Origin: Phycisphaerae bacterium
Lineage (GTDB): Bacteria; Planctomycetota; Phycisphaerae; Phycisphaerales; UBA1924
Assembly (NCBI GenBank): GCA_014192545.1
Contig: BJHL01000006.1
Location: 58,081-122,080, forward strand
Length of the DNA stretch: 64,000 nt
Direction of reading: 5' to 3'
Shown here: positions 43,085 through 51,847 of the stretch, in pieces
Position numbering within the stretch: position 1 is the stretch's first letter
Layout: the number at the start of each line of letters is the position of its first letter
Position numbers and translations under genes: made by a program
Notes under the pieces: model-generated
Databases searched by the model: none
What the model was told of the DNA's origin: nothing
What the model saw: the letters and a program-made list of their open reading frames with translations, nothing else

Positions 43085-44098
43085 TCAATGCACGCCCGCC
43101 GCCGCCAGCCAACGCTCCGCATCCAACGCGGCTTGACAACCCATGCCCGCTGCTGTCACCGCTTGGCGATAATCCGCATCCGCTACATCGCCCGCCGCAA
43201 AGACGCCCGCGATGTTTGTGTAGCTGTTGCGGCTCTTAAGTGCAACGTAACCCTTCTCGTTGAACTCAATGCCCGAGTCCTTGATGAACTTGGTCGCCGG
43301 GGTGTGGCCGATGGCGATGAACAAGCCTTTGACCGCAAGCGTGCTGCGCTCGCCCGTCACGGTGTCTTCAAGCAGCACACCTTCGATCTTCTCATCACCC
43401 AAAACATCCACTACGGCCTTGTTGAACATCACCTTGGCGTTGGGCCGATCCATAAATCGCGATTGCATGATCTTGCTTGCACGCAGCGAATCTCGGCGGT
43501 GAATCACATACACCGTGCTGGCAAATTTCGTGAGGTAACTGGCTTCTTCCATCGCCGTATCGCCGCCCCCCACCACTGCCAAAGGCTGCCCGCGGAAGAC
43601 CGGCAATGCACCATCGCACACCGCGCACGCCGAGACGCCGCCACCAGTGGTAGCAAGACGCATTTCATTTGGCAGGCCCAGCCAGTTGGCGGTTGCGCCC
43701 GTCGAAATAATCACGGCGTGAGCCTGGACGGGCTTGCCATCAGCGGGATGCAGCGTGTGAGGCTTGCCTGGCGTGCGAGAAAACTCGCAGCGAGCAATGT
43801 CATCCTCAATGACTTTCGTGCCGAATCGCTCGGCTTGCTTGCGGAACTTCTCCATCATCTCCGGTCCCATGATGCCGTGCTCGAAGCCGGGATAGTTCTC
43901 GACTTCGGTCGTCAGCATGAGCTGGCCGCCGGGAAGTACGGGCCCTGGGTCTTGCTTGGGCACGCCGCAGTAGACGATGGGCTCAAGCTGTGCGCGTGCC
44001 GCGTAGATAGCTGCGGTCCAGCCAGCAGGGCCTGAACCGATGATGACGACTTTGTGAGCGGCGGGATGAGCAGAGGTTTGGGCGGAAGCGTTGGACAT
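43085..44098 (-). CDS. trxB: Thioredoxin reductase
   Basis: FAD/NADPH-dependent reductase of thioredoxin, 337 residues. GSGPAGWTAAIYAAR is the FAD-binding motif, CAVCDG holds the redox-active CxxC pair, VVGGGDTAMEEASYL binds NADPH, and VFAAGDVADADYRQAVTAAG is the second FAD motif. The start ATG 44098 fits the family; the longer frame to 44194 runs into the upstream gene's end. It follows the secreted hypothetical gene (ends at 44172) on the same strand with a gap of about 70 nt and converges on the FlgI-like gene. Confidence 0.95.
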   Translation of the reverse strand: MSNASAQTSAHPAAHKVVIIGSGPAGWTAAIYAARAQLEPIVYCGVPKQDPGPVLPGGQLMLTTEVENYPGFEHGIMGPEMMEKFRKQAERFGTKVIEDDIARCEFSRTPGKPHTLHPADGKPVQAHAVIISTGATANWLGLPNEMRLATTGGGVSACAVCDGALPVFRGQPLAVVGGGDTAMEEASYLTKFASTVYVIHRRDSLRASKIMQSRFMDRPNAKVMFNKAVVDVLGDEKIEGVLLEDTVTGERSTLAVKGLFIAIGHTPATKFIKDSGIEFNEKGYVALKSRNSYTNIAGVFAAGDVADADYRQAVTAAGMGCQAALDAERWLAAAGVH

Positions 44099-44171
44099 GG
44101 TTCTTTCGTTCGATGCCGGCGGGACGCGCCAGTGACCGCAGCGAGTTGCACTGCGCGATGTGTTAGGGGAA

Positions 44172-45773
44172 TTACTTGAGCACTTCGAGATCAACCAAGT
44201 GCTGGCGATACAGACTCAGCACAGGCGGCCACACCAAGTAGTCAGCGCCGCGCACCACCACAGGCGTGTTCTGCACGTTCTTGACCACGTTGTTAGCGTT
44301 GTCGCTGCCCACGCTGTAAATCAGCATCGCTTCCTGCTTGAACGTCAGCGTAAACGTCGCGTTGGCCGGATCGGGAACTTGTGCGACGATGACTGACTCG
44401 ACGCCCTTTTCCTTATCCTTGCCGCCGTCAATTGTGGGACGGAAGTAGTTGAACGCAGGCTTCGTGAATGTGTCCGCCGCACCGGTGTTGAACGGATCGA
44501 CGTCGACTTCATGCGTCCACTGCGGACGCGGGCTAGCAATTGATGGCGGGAACGTGTTGTTGCGATACGTGAAGGCCAACGCTGCGAGCGAAGACCGCGT
44601 GCCGCCCAGTTCTACGCGCGCCAGTTGCCGCAACGTGCGAATCTGCGAGACATCAGGAATACTCGAGAACGCCATCGTCTTGGCTCGGTCAAGCTGCGTG
44701 TACTTCTGTTCAATTGCCTGGAAGCGATCGAACCAGTTGAGTTGGAAACGCTGCCCCCAGTCGTTGTACACGCCCGCGAGCAATCTCGATGCTTCTTCTT
44801 GATTGACCTGGCTCTGCGCCGCGCCGCGCCAACGGGCGGATTCACTGAACAACCGCAGCGGCCGACCAGCCGTGCCCACCTTCGCCATCGTGCGTGCAAA
44901 TACATCGGGCTTTACGCCGCCTTTAGGTTCGTACACGCGCTCAATCACCTGCTCAGCGGCGATACGGTCGGCATCGGGAAGCGTCAGACGCGTGATGTCT
45001 GGATAGCCGCTGCCTTTGATGTCTTTGTTCGCGGAAGGTGAGAGACGATCGATGATCGTGCGCAGCTTCGCAAGGTCGAGCTTCTTGCCGCCCGTGCGGA
45101 AGTCGACATACGCGATATCACGAATGCGCTCCAGCGAACGCATCATCGCATGCATGCCCCAGTCAGCTTCCACGTAGAACTTGCGGTCGGCAAACTGCCG
45201 ACCAAACAGCGTCATGCGCAGCATCAGTTCGAGCGCATCATCAACCTTGCCTTCACTGGCAAGGCGCGTCGCTTCGACGTTAGCCAAAATCTCCAAGCGC
45301 TCAATCGCCGGCATGTACATGTGCTGAGCAGCAGCCAGCGTCGGCGGATCACCAAGCTCCGTGTAGAGCTTCGCACGAATCAGGTCCGCACTGACGCCAT
45401 CAACGCCGTAAGGCTGCGCGAAGACGAATGCCTTCTTCCAATCTGTCTCTTCCGTCACCTTCCGCAGGCCGTCAATCACCGCTTGCTGCTCGGGTGCCTT
45501 CGCCCACGTCGCGACGGCAGCAAAGTCCGCAGCGTTGGCAGGCAGCACCCGCGCGCGGTGAATATCGCGCACGCTTGCCGGGGTCGCGGCACTCTTGGCA
45601 AGTGCTGGCAGCAACACCAAGTCACTGCGACGTGCATCAGGAATGCCCGCAGTCGCGGCGTTTGCACGCGAGACAAAACCGTCTGACTGGGCGTGCGCAA
45701 CTGGCACGCTCACCAAGCCAGCGGCGAAAAACAGCGACAGCAGCGACGACATCAACATCCGGCGATTACGCAT
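44172..45773 (-). CDS. Secreted hypothetical protein, 533 residues
   Basis: Not recognised as a known family; probably lineage-specific. It has a clear Sec signal peptide (LMSSLLSLFFAAGLVSVPVAHA), an alpha-helical N-terminal half with leucine-rich helices (VEATRLASEGKVDDALELML) reminiscent of TPR-like or planctomycete DUF proteins, and a C-terminal half with mixed beta strands (NTFPPSIASPRPQWTHEVD, TIDGGKDKEKGVESVIVA, ATFTLTFKQEAMLIYSVGSD) that ends ...HLVDLEVLK. The segment ALAFTYRNNTFPPS followed by a YSVGSDNAN-like phrase resembles the minor-pseudopilin-like 'YSxGxNxxDDGG' ends of planctomycete secreted proteins. Periplasmic or surface location is likely. Confidence 0.7.
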   Translation of the reverse strand: MRNRRMLMSSLLSLFFAAGLVSVPVAHAQSDGFVSRANAATAGIPDARRSDLVLLPALAKSAATPASVRDIHRARVLPANAADFAAVATWAKAPEQQAVIDGLRKVTEETDWKKAFVFAQPYGVDGVSADLIRAKLYTELGDPPTLAAAQHMYMPAIERLEILANVEATRLASEGKVDDALELMLRMTLFGRQFADRKFYVEADWGMHAMMRSLERIRDIAYVDFRTGGKKLDLAKLRTIIDRLSPSANKDIKGSGYPDITRLTLPDADRIAAEQVIERVYEPKGGVKPDVFARTMAKVGTAGRPLRLFSESARWRGAAQSQVNQEEASRLLAGVYNDWGQRFQLNWFDRFQAIEQKYTQLDRAKTMAFSSIPDVSQIRTLRQLARVELGGTRSSLAALAFTYRNNTFPPSIASPRPQWTHEVDVDPFNTGAADTFTKPAFNYFRPTIDGGKDKEKGVESVIVAQVPDPANATFTLTFKQEAMLIYSVGSDNANNVVKNVQNTPVVVRGADYLVWPPVLSLYRQHLVDLEVLK

Positions 45774-45858
45774 AGGTCCGGATGATAGCGGACTTGTGCG
45801 GAATCGGTCGGCGAACTAGCCAGACGAAACTATTGTCGAAACTGCCGCCGAAATGAGT

Positions 45859-45884
45859 GCGACCACCGCATGAGCGGTGGTCGC
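45859..45884. terminator. Perfect 11-bp hairpin after the sigma factor gene
   Basis: GCGACCACCGC, ATGA loop, GCGGTGGTCGC. It lies 54 nt past the sigma-factor stop on the minus strand; no T run follows, so it may be a terminator or an RNA-stabilising end. Confidence 0.5.
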
Positions 45885-45937
45885 AAGAGGAGAGAGCTTG
45901 TCATACCTGGCCCAAACAACCAACCGAACAATCCGCC

Positions 45938-46921
45938 TTAACCTTCGCCCACAATCGCTTTCGAGAAGATCGAAGCCGACTTGCGCATGAACTGCGTAGG
46001 CTTTTCATGGTTGATCTGCTGATTCAGCTTGGTCAAGGCTTCGTCGATGACTTGGCGAACGCGCTCGCGGCTGATGCCGACTTCTTCCGAAATCTGCTTG
46101 AGCGTGAGGGGTTCGCAACCATCAAGGCCAAACCGCATGCGAAGGATTTGAGCTTCGCGATCGTCGATGGTTTCGAGCAGTTCGCGGAGCAAACGCAGGT
46201 CTTCGTTGGCGAAGGTGCGTTCATCGGGCGTGCCCACGCGCGGATCAGCCAGAATTTCTGACATGCTCATAAGTTCGCCGCTCGCATCGCGAGGTGCAAC
46301 CTGAGGAGCTTGGAAAGCCTTGATAGCTCGGCGGATGACGCGAACCTTGCGAAGCGGCAGGTCCATCGCCTTCGCGAGGTCTTGCAGCGACGGGGCCTGG
46401 CCCAACTCAGCTTCGAGCTTGCGGTGAGCAATCTTCCACTTGGAGATGAGCTCAACCATATATGCAGGAATGTGAACCGGCTGGCTGGCGTTGATCAAGG
46501 CACGCTTGATGCCCTGCTTGATCCACCAACTGGCGTATGTGCTGAAACGCGCACCTTGTGCGGGGTCAAAGCCTTCAACTGCGCGGAGCAGGCCGATATT
46601 GCCTTCTTCGATCAGGTCGCAAAGTTGCAAACCGCGACCGGTGTAATTCTTAGCGATGGCAACAACCAGCCGCAGATTGCAGCGAATCATTCGCTCACGG
46701 GCAACAGGGCAATTTTCGTTGATGATCTTCCAACCTAGCTCGCGCTCTTCTTCCGCATTCAGCAGCGGCATTTTGGTGAGTTCGCGGAAATAGAGTTGCA
46801 TCTCCGACTGCACCTCGGTCTCGCGACGGCGCGGACGCCCCGCGGGTTCTGCACCCGGGGTGGACGCGATCGGATTGTCTTGGTAGCTTGCCAACTCTCG
46901 TCCCATCCTTCGGCGGAGCAC
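45938..46921 (-). CDS. RNA polymerase sigma factor, RpoD/SigA group
   Basis: Sigma-70 family factor of 327 residues with regions 1.2 ([20 protein letters not shown]), 2 ([53 protein letters not shown]), 3 and 4 ([20 protein letters not shown]). It lacks region 1.1 and the long non-conserved insert of the main vegetative factor, so it may be a group 2 (RpoS-like) factor. The start GTG 46921 has GAGGAG 6 nt before it; the internal ATG 46906 is an alternative. About 340 nt separate it from the divergent UVR-motif gene; a long leader with TTGCAT near 47100 may hold the promoter. Confidence 0.9.
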   Translation of the reverse strand: MLRRRMGRELASYQDNPIASTPGAEPAGRPRRRETEVQSEMQLYFRELTKMPLLNAEEERELGWKIINENCPVARERMIRCNLRLVVAIAKNYTGRGLQLCDLIEEGNIGLLRAVEGFDPAQGARFSTYASWWIKQGIKRALINASQPVHIPAYMVELISKWKIAHRKLEAELGQAPSLQDLAKAMDLPLRKVRVIRRAIKAFQAPQVAPRDASGELMSMSEILADPRVGTPDERTFANEDLRLLRELLETIDDREAQILRMRFGLDGCEPLTLKQISEEVGISRERVRQVIDEALTKLNQQINHEKPTQFMRKSASIFSKAIVGEG

Positions 46922-47262
46922 CGCCGTCTCCTCTACACCACGCAAGACGCACGCCAAACGAAACGGCAGGTCTCTCAAGGAGCTACCTACCTATCCGCTG
47001 CGCCCCGTCCTGGGGTTTCATCGACTAGGGGGATGGGGACCTAAAGGCCCTGTCTCTCGCGCATCCTCCCACTATGAAGATGACACCGATTTTTCCGTAT
47101 GCAAGGAAAGTAGCGAGAATTTTTTAAAGTTCCGCCACATCTTGCTCACTTCCCCTCCAAATCCATCCCCGCATGCGGCAATCCTTGCCTTCGCAGACAC
47201 ATATCATGCCCTGTTGCTTGTATTCCGCAAGGACCAATAACCACCTATCGAGGTATTTTCCC

Positions 47263-48063
47263 ATGAAACGCGACATATCAGCCCTGCTTCGCGAGTGGCC
47301 TTTCAAGCCCGGACAGGTCAATGCCCGGCTTGTGACCGGTAATGACGGTGCTGATCGCGTTCAGGTGCGGCTTGACCTGGGAATCTTGCAAATGCACGCA
47401 GATGAACGACCTGACGGCATTCGCCCCTTCGGCTTTCTTTCGCTGCTCGAATACTTTGAGGCAAAAATCGACGAATCCAATGGCGATAACGCGCAAGGCA
47501 TGCGCGGCGAGCCCGAAGAAGAAAAAAATGATCCCAGCGAAGCCGAGGATGTCACCCTGACGAGTGATGACTGCCGGGCCCTGCGCGAGGAAGCCGCTCA
47601 GTTCTACCAGCGATATGTCGCGTGCCTCGCGTTAGAGGACTTTGATCGCGTGATTCGCGACACCACGCGCAATCTGCGCGTGCTCGACGTCTGCGCCAAG
47701 TTCGCCGCAGACGAACAAGACCGCCAGGTGCTCGAACAGTTCCGCGCGTACATCATCATGGTCCGCGCCCGCGCCCTCGCAAGCCAGTGCATCAAAGACA
47801 ACGAGCTCAAAGCCGCGGTCCTCGCAATCGACAACGCCCTCGAGCAACTCAAAAAGTATTTTGCGGCGACCGACAAGCCACAGCAGTACGAACTCGCCGA
47901 CGAAGTTCGCATGTTGCAGAGCATGCGCGAAGCGCTGGTGCCCAAGCTTCCCATCAGTCAGAAGGCCGAACTCAAGCAGCGCCTGCAGCGCGCAATCGAA
48001 ACCGAAAACTACGAGCTCGCCGCAATTCTGCGCGACGAACTCAAACAACTCGAAAAGCAATAA
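47263..48063 (+). CDS. UVR-motif protein, 266 residues
   Basis: Cytoplasmic protein whose C-terminus (LKQRLQRAIETENYELAAIL, RDELKQLEK) is a UvrB/UvrC motif, the helical hairpin that mediates UvrB-UvrC contact and is also found in McsA-like adaptor proteins. The first 95 residues are a beta-rich domain of unknown type (GQVNARLVTGNDGADRVQVR, RPFGFLSLLEYFEAK) followed by an acidic linker (EPEEEKNDPSEAED) and a helical TPR-like part (REEAAQFYQRYVACLALEDF). No zinc cysteines of McsA are seen. ATG 47263 is chosen because AGG lies before it and the product matches a normal N-terminus; an open frame begins at 47173. A role in DNA repair or protein quality control is inference. Confidence 0.75.
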   Translation: MKRDISALLREWPFKPGQVNARLVTGNDGADRVQVRLDLGILQMHADERPDGIRPFGFLSLLEYFEAKIDESNGDNAQGMRGEPEEEKNDPSEAEDVTLTSDDCRALREEAAQFYQRYVACLALEDFDRVIRDTTRNLRVLDVCAKFAADEQDRQVLEQFRAYIIMVRARALASQCIKDNELKAAVLAIDNALEQLKKYFAATDKPQQYELADEVRMLQSMREALVPKLPISQKAELKQRLQRAIETENYELAAILRDELKQLEKQ

Positions 48064-48090
48064 CCCCGATGCCCAACTTGACGCCAACCC

Positions 48091-48123
48091 GACGCCGGAC
48101 CTGAGGCTCCGCGAAGGTCCGGA
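48091..48123 (+). repeat. Dispersed hairpin element, copy 3
   Basis: GACGCCGGACCTGAGGC then TCCGCGAAGGTCCGGA; identical to copy 28114 except two loop positions. Lies between the convergent UVR-motif and hydrolase genes. Confidence 0.75.
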
Positions 48124-48149
48124 TTCGAATCACCAACTGCGCACCTCGC

Positions 48150-49052
48150 TCAATTCCCAACCGCATCAGGCACAACCGCCGCCGGATGCCGCACACCCGT
48201 GTGCTGATCAATAAATCCAACAACCTGCGCAGCAAACGCCTCATCCATCAAATACCCAATCTCATGCCCACCCACTTCGCCAATCAACAACTGCACTGGC
48301 ATCTGCGCTCGCTCCGCCGCTGCAAACAACCGCTTCGCATTTGAAACCGGCATCACACCATCAGTACGAAAATGCGTGATCAGCACCGGCGTACTCCCAA
48401 GCCTGCGAATGTTGTCCGACGGATCACAACCATCGGCGTATGCGATGACGTAACCAATCACCGGAATAATCGCATTGGCCGCATAACGCCATGACGAAAA
48501 TCCGCTCGCCGCAACAACCGCTTGCATGGGCTGACCAGCGTCATTCGCTTGCGCACCCATCGCCAGTGCATATGCCGCACCCATGCTGTGGCCGAAAACT
48601 GCGACGCGCTGCGGATTAACATCAGGCCGAGATCGCACATATGCCAGTGCCGCCGCGGCATCTCGCGAAAAGCCTTCGTTGGTCATTCGGATGTTGGTGG
48701 AGTTACCAAAGCCGCGATAATCAAACGTCAACACGCGATAGCCCGCATCGAGCAAGAGCCCTGTCGAAAGTCCATCCTGGCACTCGGTCGCGCCGTGGCA
48801 ATAAATGACGGTGACATCACGCCGACGATAAAACTCGGCGAGCGCTTCGCCGGTGATCTTGTCATCAGGCTTTGGCTCCCACCACCAGCCTTCGAGTTCG
48901 ATGTCTTTGTCGCCTCCGGGAAATCGAACGACAGTGACTTGTTCCGGAATGCGATCAGGCAGTTTGCCAACCGGCACGCGCGATGGCGCGTGACATGCGG
49001 AGAGCAAGACAATTCCGCAGACCAATGCCGCGATAGATATGAGTGGACGCAT
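48150..49052 (-). CDS. Alpha/beta hydrolase lipoprotein
   Basis: Serine hydrolase fold with an N-terminal lipoprotein signal (MRPLISIAALVCGIVLLSAC, lipobox LSAC). TVIYCHGATECQDGLSTGLL is the oxyanion region, VAVFGHSMGAAYAL the nucleophile elbow (GHSMG), HFRTDGVMPV brings the acid region and GEVGGHEIGYLMD the catalytic His. The fold resembles the BEM46/YfhR branch. The substrate is unknown. Starts at 49085 or 49121 are in the same frame and partly inside the upstream gene; I prefer ATG 49052 because it gives a compact signal. Co-transcription with the upstream TIGR01777 gene is likely. Confidence 0.8.
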   Translation of the reverse strand: MRPLISIAALVCGIVLLSACHAPSRVPVGKLPDRIPEQVTVVRFPGGDKDIELEGWWWEPKPDDKITGEALAEFYRRRDVTVIYCHGATECQDGLSTGLLLDAGYRVLTFDYRGFGNSTNIRMTNEGFSRDAAAALAYVRSRPDVNPQRVAVFGHSMGAAYALAMGAQANDAGQPMQAVVAASGFSSWRYAANAIIPVIGYVIAYADGCDPSDNIRRLGSTPVLITHFRTDGVMPVSNAKRLFAAAERAQMPVQLLIGEVGGHEIGYLMDEAFAAQVVGFIDQHTGVRHPAAVVPDAVGN

Positions 49053-49092
49053 TGACCTGAGCGTATCGAGGTAATCGGCATTCATAATCGGA

Positions 49093-50097
49093 TCAGGCTT
49101 GAGCGGCGACTGACGGAGCATTCGACGAACCTGCTAACGCAGCTTTCCGCGATCCCTCGCCACACAAGTCCGCAAGAGCACCATCAAGCTGCGAAAATGC
49201 AAACGCGAATCCCTCGGCGAGCAATCGTCGAGGGATCACATATCGCCCATACACCGCCAGTTCAGGATCAGTGCGAAACAGCAGCGGCGCGGCAACTTTC
49301 ACCATCCAGCCTGCAGCAGGCGGGGCGATGCCCACCGCGCCCAGTCCGCCCGCGTATCGACGCAGCGTCCGCATGAACTCACGCTGACTGACCGGCGTTG
49401 GCGAACTGGCAATGTAAGTTCCTTGCATGGATGCATCGCAAATCGCTCGCGTGAAAATCTCGTTCATGTCGCGCTCGTGTATCCAACTCATGCCCTGCGA
49501 GCCGCTGGCGACAGTGCCGCCCAGGCCCAATCGCGCGAGCCGCCGCAACATGCTCAGCGCACCAAAGTGCCCGCCGCGATCACGACCAAGCACGAAACTG
49601 GTGCGAAGCACCACGCCACGCTGCGACGCGAGCTTCGCGTTCGCAAACGTTGCCTCCCACGCCTGCCCCACTATCGGAGCGAGGCCATAACCCGGCGGGC
49701 TCGTCTCGTCGCACACCACGCTGGGCGGGTCACCAACAATGTGGGCCGTACTCATCTGCACCCACGTCGCCGGCGGCGATGCAACCGCACGGCACGCCTC
49801 GCCCAGTACGCGAGTAGCCTCCACGCGCGAACGCAGAATCTCATCGCAGTGCGCAGGCGTCTTCACGCAGTTGACAGATCGCCCCACCAGGTTCACCAGT
49901 GCCGTCGCGCCATCAATCACGCGCGACCAATCCCCAAGCGTGCGTGCATCCCACGACACATGCTGCCACGGTCCCGCCGCAGGCTTGGATCGCGAGAGGA
50001 TCGTGACCTTGCAGCCTTTGGCCACCAGATGTTCAGCCAGTGCGAGCCCCAGAAAGCCCGAACCGCCGGCGATGACGACATGGGATTGGAGAGTCAT
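49093..50097 (-). CDS. TIGR01777-family (YfcH-like) NAD(P)-binding epimerase
   Basis: Atypical SDR of 334 residues. [20 protein letters not shown] is the Rossmann motif, [37 protein letters not shown] and the C-terminal DUF1731-like block ([20 protein letters not shown]) are diagnostic of the TIGR01777 group (YfcH, and the SDR39U1 relatives). Physiological substrates are not established; a role in cell division or envelope metabolism has been suggested for some members. The hydrolase gene follows downstream on the same strand. Confidence 0.88.
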   Translation of the reverse strand: MTLQSHVVIAGGSGFLGLALAEHLVAKGCKVTILSRSKPAAGPWQHVSWDARTLGDWSRVIDGATALVNLVGRSVNCVKTPAHCDEILRSRVEATRVLGEACRAVASPPATWVQMSTAHIVGDPPSVVCDETSPPGYGLAPIVGQAWEATFANAKLASQRGVVLRTSFVLGRDRGGHFGALSMLRRLARLGLGGTVASGSQGMSWIHERDMNEIFTRAICDASMQGTYIASSPTPVSQREFMRTLRRYAGGLGAVGIAPPAAGWMVKVAAPLLFRTDPELAVYGRYVIPRRLLAEGFAFAFSQLDGALADLCGEGSRKAALAGSSNAPSVAAQA

Positions 50098-50155
50098 ACC
50101 CCATGATATCGACTGTTGTCACATGTTTCAGAAGTAATTGAAAGCTTTTGAATTT

Positions 50156-51217
50156 TCACGCTGCGAGTGGCAAGACCGATAAAAACGATGAAAAAGAGCT
50201 CTCGACGCTAGCCACGAACACACCCGGTCGATCACCCGCCCGCTCCATCGCCGCCAGCACGCCCCGCCGGTACGCCCACCGCCGCAGCGTCAGCGAACGC
50301 TCCCACGCATCGTGAGCAAGTTCCTCGGCGAGCGACTCATCGGCGTGAACACTGCGAGCATCGAGATGCTGGAACCAGCCGATCATTTTTTCGCACACGA
50401 CACTATCGTTTTCAATTGCCTTGCGAAGATGCAGCCCGGCTTCATCGTCGTCAAGTTGAGCCGGGCTCCACGCGCTGCGCCACAAGTTGCTGGTGTGCCA
50501 CATGTGCAGACTGGCCCAGCCGCGATTGAAATCACGATGCAGCGTTTGCGTGGGACTCGGCACACGTTCGAGCCAGGCCTTTGCATCAGGTTGTTCAAGC
50601 ACGGTGACCCCCGTGCGTGCGCGGAGTTTGCACACCATGTCGGCAAACACTTCTGCATCGGCAGTTGCAAAATTCGTGAGTCCTCCCACTCGTCGCAGCG
50701 CTTCGGTGGGCACGCTCAGATGGGCTGCGTCGATGGGATCTGCCTCGGGACGATCAGGCCGATGCAGCGACCGGCACCAGCGATCGAGCATGGCGCTCCA
50801 GAGCGTGCGTTTTTCGCTCATTTGGCAGAGCACGCGTCCGGTGACGCAGGAAACGCCCGAGCCGGCGAGCGCTGCGTGTGAACGCACGTGAGCTGCAAGC
50901 AATTCCGGTTCTGCAAGCAAACCTGGCTGCAGAAACAGACTGTATTTGCCGCCGGCGGTTGTCAACGCCGCGTTCGCGTAGTGCATCCACGTAGCTGGAG
51001 CAGTGAGCCCGGGTTGTACGAATCGCAGCGTGCCGCCGCGGCTGCCGCCCGCGCGCGTCCACGCGTGTTCGGCTGCGATGGCGTCTTCACTCGTGAGCGG
51101 GCAAGCAAGCAGCACTTCATATCGCTCGCTGGCGAATTGCTGGCGAGCGAGGCGTTCGAGCATGGGGGCGATGCCGGGCTGCCATGTCGATGACGCGACG
51201 ATAACGGAGATATCCAT
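50156..51217 (-). CDS. Glycosyltransferase family 2-like protein
   Basis: A 353-residue protein that starts MDISVIVASSTWQPGIAPML, the GT-A first strand and nucleotide-binding loop, followed by RQQFASERYEVLLACP, a TAPATWMHYANAALTTAGGK segment and YSLFLQPGLLAEPELLAAHV, where QPG takes the place of the usual D-x-D. The later C-terminal half is helical and ends in a serine-rich tail. GT2 enzymes add sugars to lipids or polysaccharides. The open frame starts at 51325 but MDISVIV is the family start. It diverges from the PilZ gene (51370) and is not close to the main polysaccharide operon. Confidence 0.75.
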   Translation of the reverse strand: MDISVIVASSTWQPGIAPMLERLARQQFASERYEVLLACPLTSEDAIAAEHAWTRAGGSRGGTLRFVQPGLTAPATWMHYANAALTTAGGKYSLFLQPGLLAEPELLAAHVRSHAALAGSGVSCVTGRVLCQMSEKRTLWSAMLDRWCRSLHRPDRPEADPIDAAHLSVPTEALRRVGGLTNFATADAEVFADMVCKLRARTGVTVLEQPDAKAWLERVPSPTQTLHRDFNRGWASLHMWHTSNLWRSAWSPAQLDDDEAGLHLRKAIENDSVVCEKMIGWFQHLDARSVHADESLAEELAHDAWERSLTLRRWAYRRGVLAAMERAGDRPGVFVASVESSFSSFLSVLPLAA

Positions 51218-51369
51218 CAATGTGTTATCGACGGAAAAAGCAGTGTGATTTGGTGAGTTATCAGAAACAAATGCGAAAGTGCGTACAAGCAGCCGTCGAT
51301 GGGTGTGGGGGACGCGATCTGTCATCAGGCAGTCGCCGATGCACGCACAACGAAAGAACCGAGCACGTC

Positions 51370-51732
51370 ATGCACGCCAACTTCTTGCCCACCAACACAA
51401 CGCCCGCCCGCCCCAGCGATCAACGCACCAGCCCGCGCGTGCTCACGACGCGGCCCGTCAAGCTCTTTCATCCAGCCACCGCGCGGTTCATCCCGGCCCA
51501 TACCTGCGACATGAGCGGCGGCGGCGTGCTGCTGCAAGTTGCATGGCCCACCACCATTGTGCCCGGCGAACCCGTCGATGTGTACATTCCGCCCGATCAA
51601 CACGTGGTGATGAGCGACAAACACCGCGTGCCCAGCACCGTGCTGCGCGTGCTCGCCAGCGGCGACATCGCGATGATTTCTGTGAAGTTCAATGTACAGC
51701 AGCAATCGCAGACGCATCGCGCAGCCGCATAA
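51370..51732 (+). CDS. PilZ-domain protein (c-di-GMP effector)
   Basis: Small 120-residue protein whose fold matches PilZ: RTSPRVLTTRPVKLFHPATA carries the R-x-x-x-R-type c-di-GMP contact near the N-terminus (here RTSPR), then HTCDMSGGGVLLQVAWPTTI with the D/N-x-S-x-G-G motif (DMSGGG). Stand-alone PilZ proteins link c-di-GMP to motility or exopolysaccharide secretion. Translation likely begins at ATG 51370; the frame is open to 51220 but the N-terminal part is a Cys-rich non-family extension and no good site is seen. Lies between a glycosyltransferase and CopA genes. Confidence 0.75.
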   Translation: MHANFLPTNTTPARPSDQRTSPRVLTTRPVKLFHPATARFIPAHTCDMSGGGVLLQVAWPTTIVPGEPVDVYIPPDQHVVMSDKHRVPSTVLRVLASGDIAMISVKFNVQQQSQTHRAAA

Positions 51733-51847
51733 GTGCGCTTGAGCGTCTCTAAGACTCTGAACTGCACGGGAACTGCGCAGCTGAAGCACTTGCATGAGGC
51801 GCTCGATGTCTGGATGGTTATCAGCATATTACGAGCCAAACTGAACA

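Noticed and set aside
45765..45783. AGGTCCGGAT near a gene start resembling part of the dispersed hairpin
   Set aside because: Only the right half-arm matches and there is no partner; likely chance.
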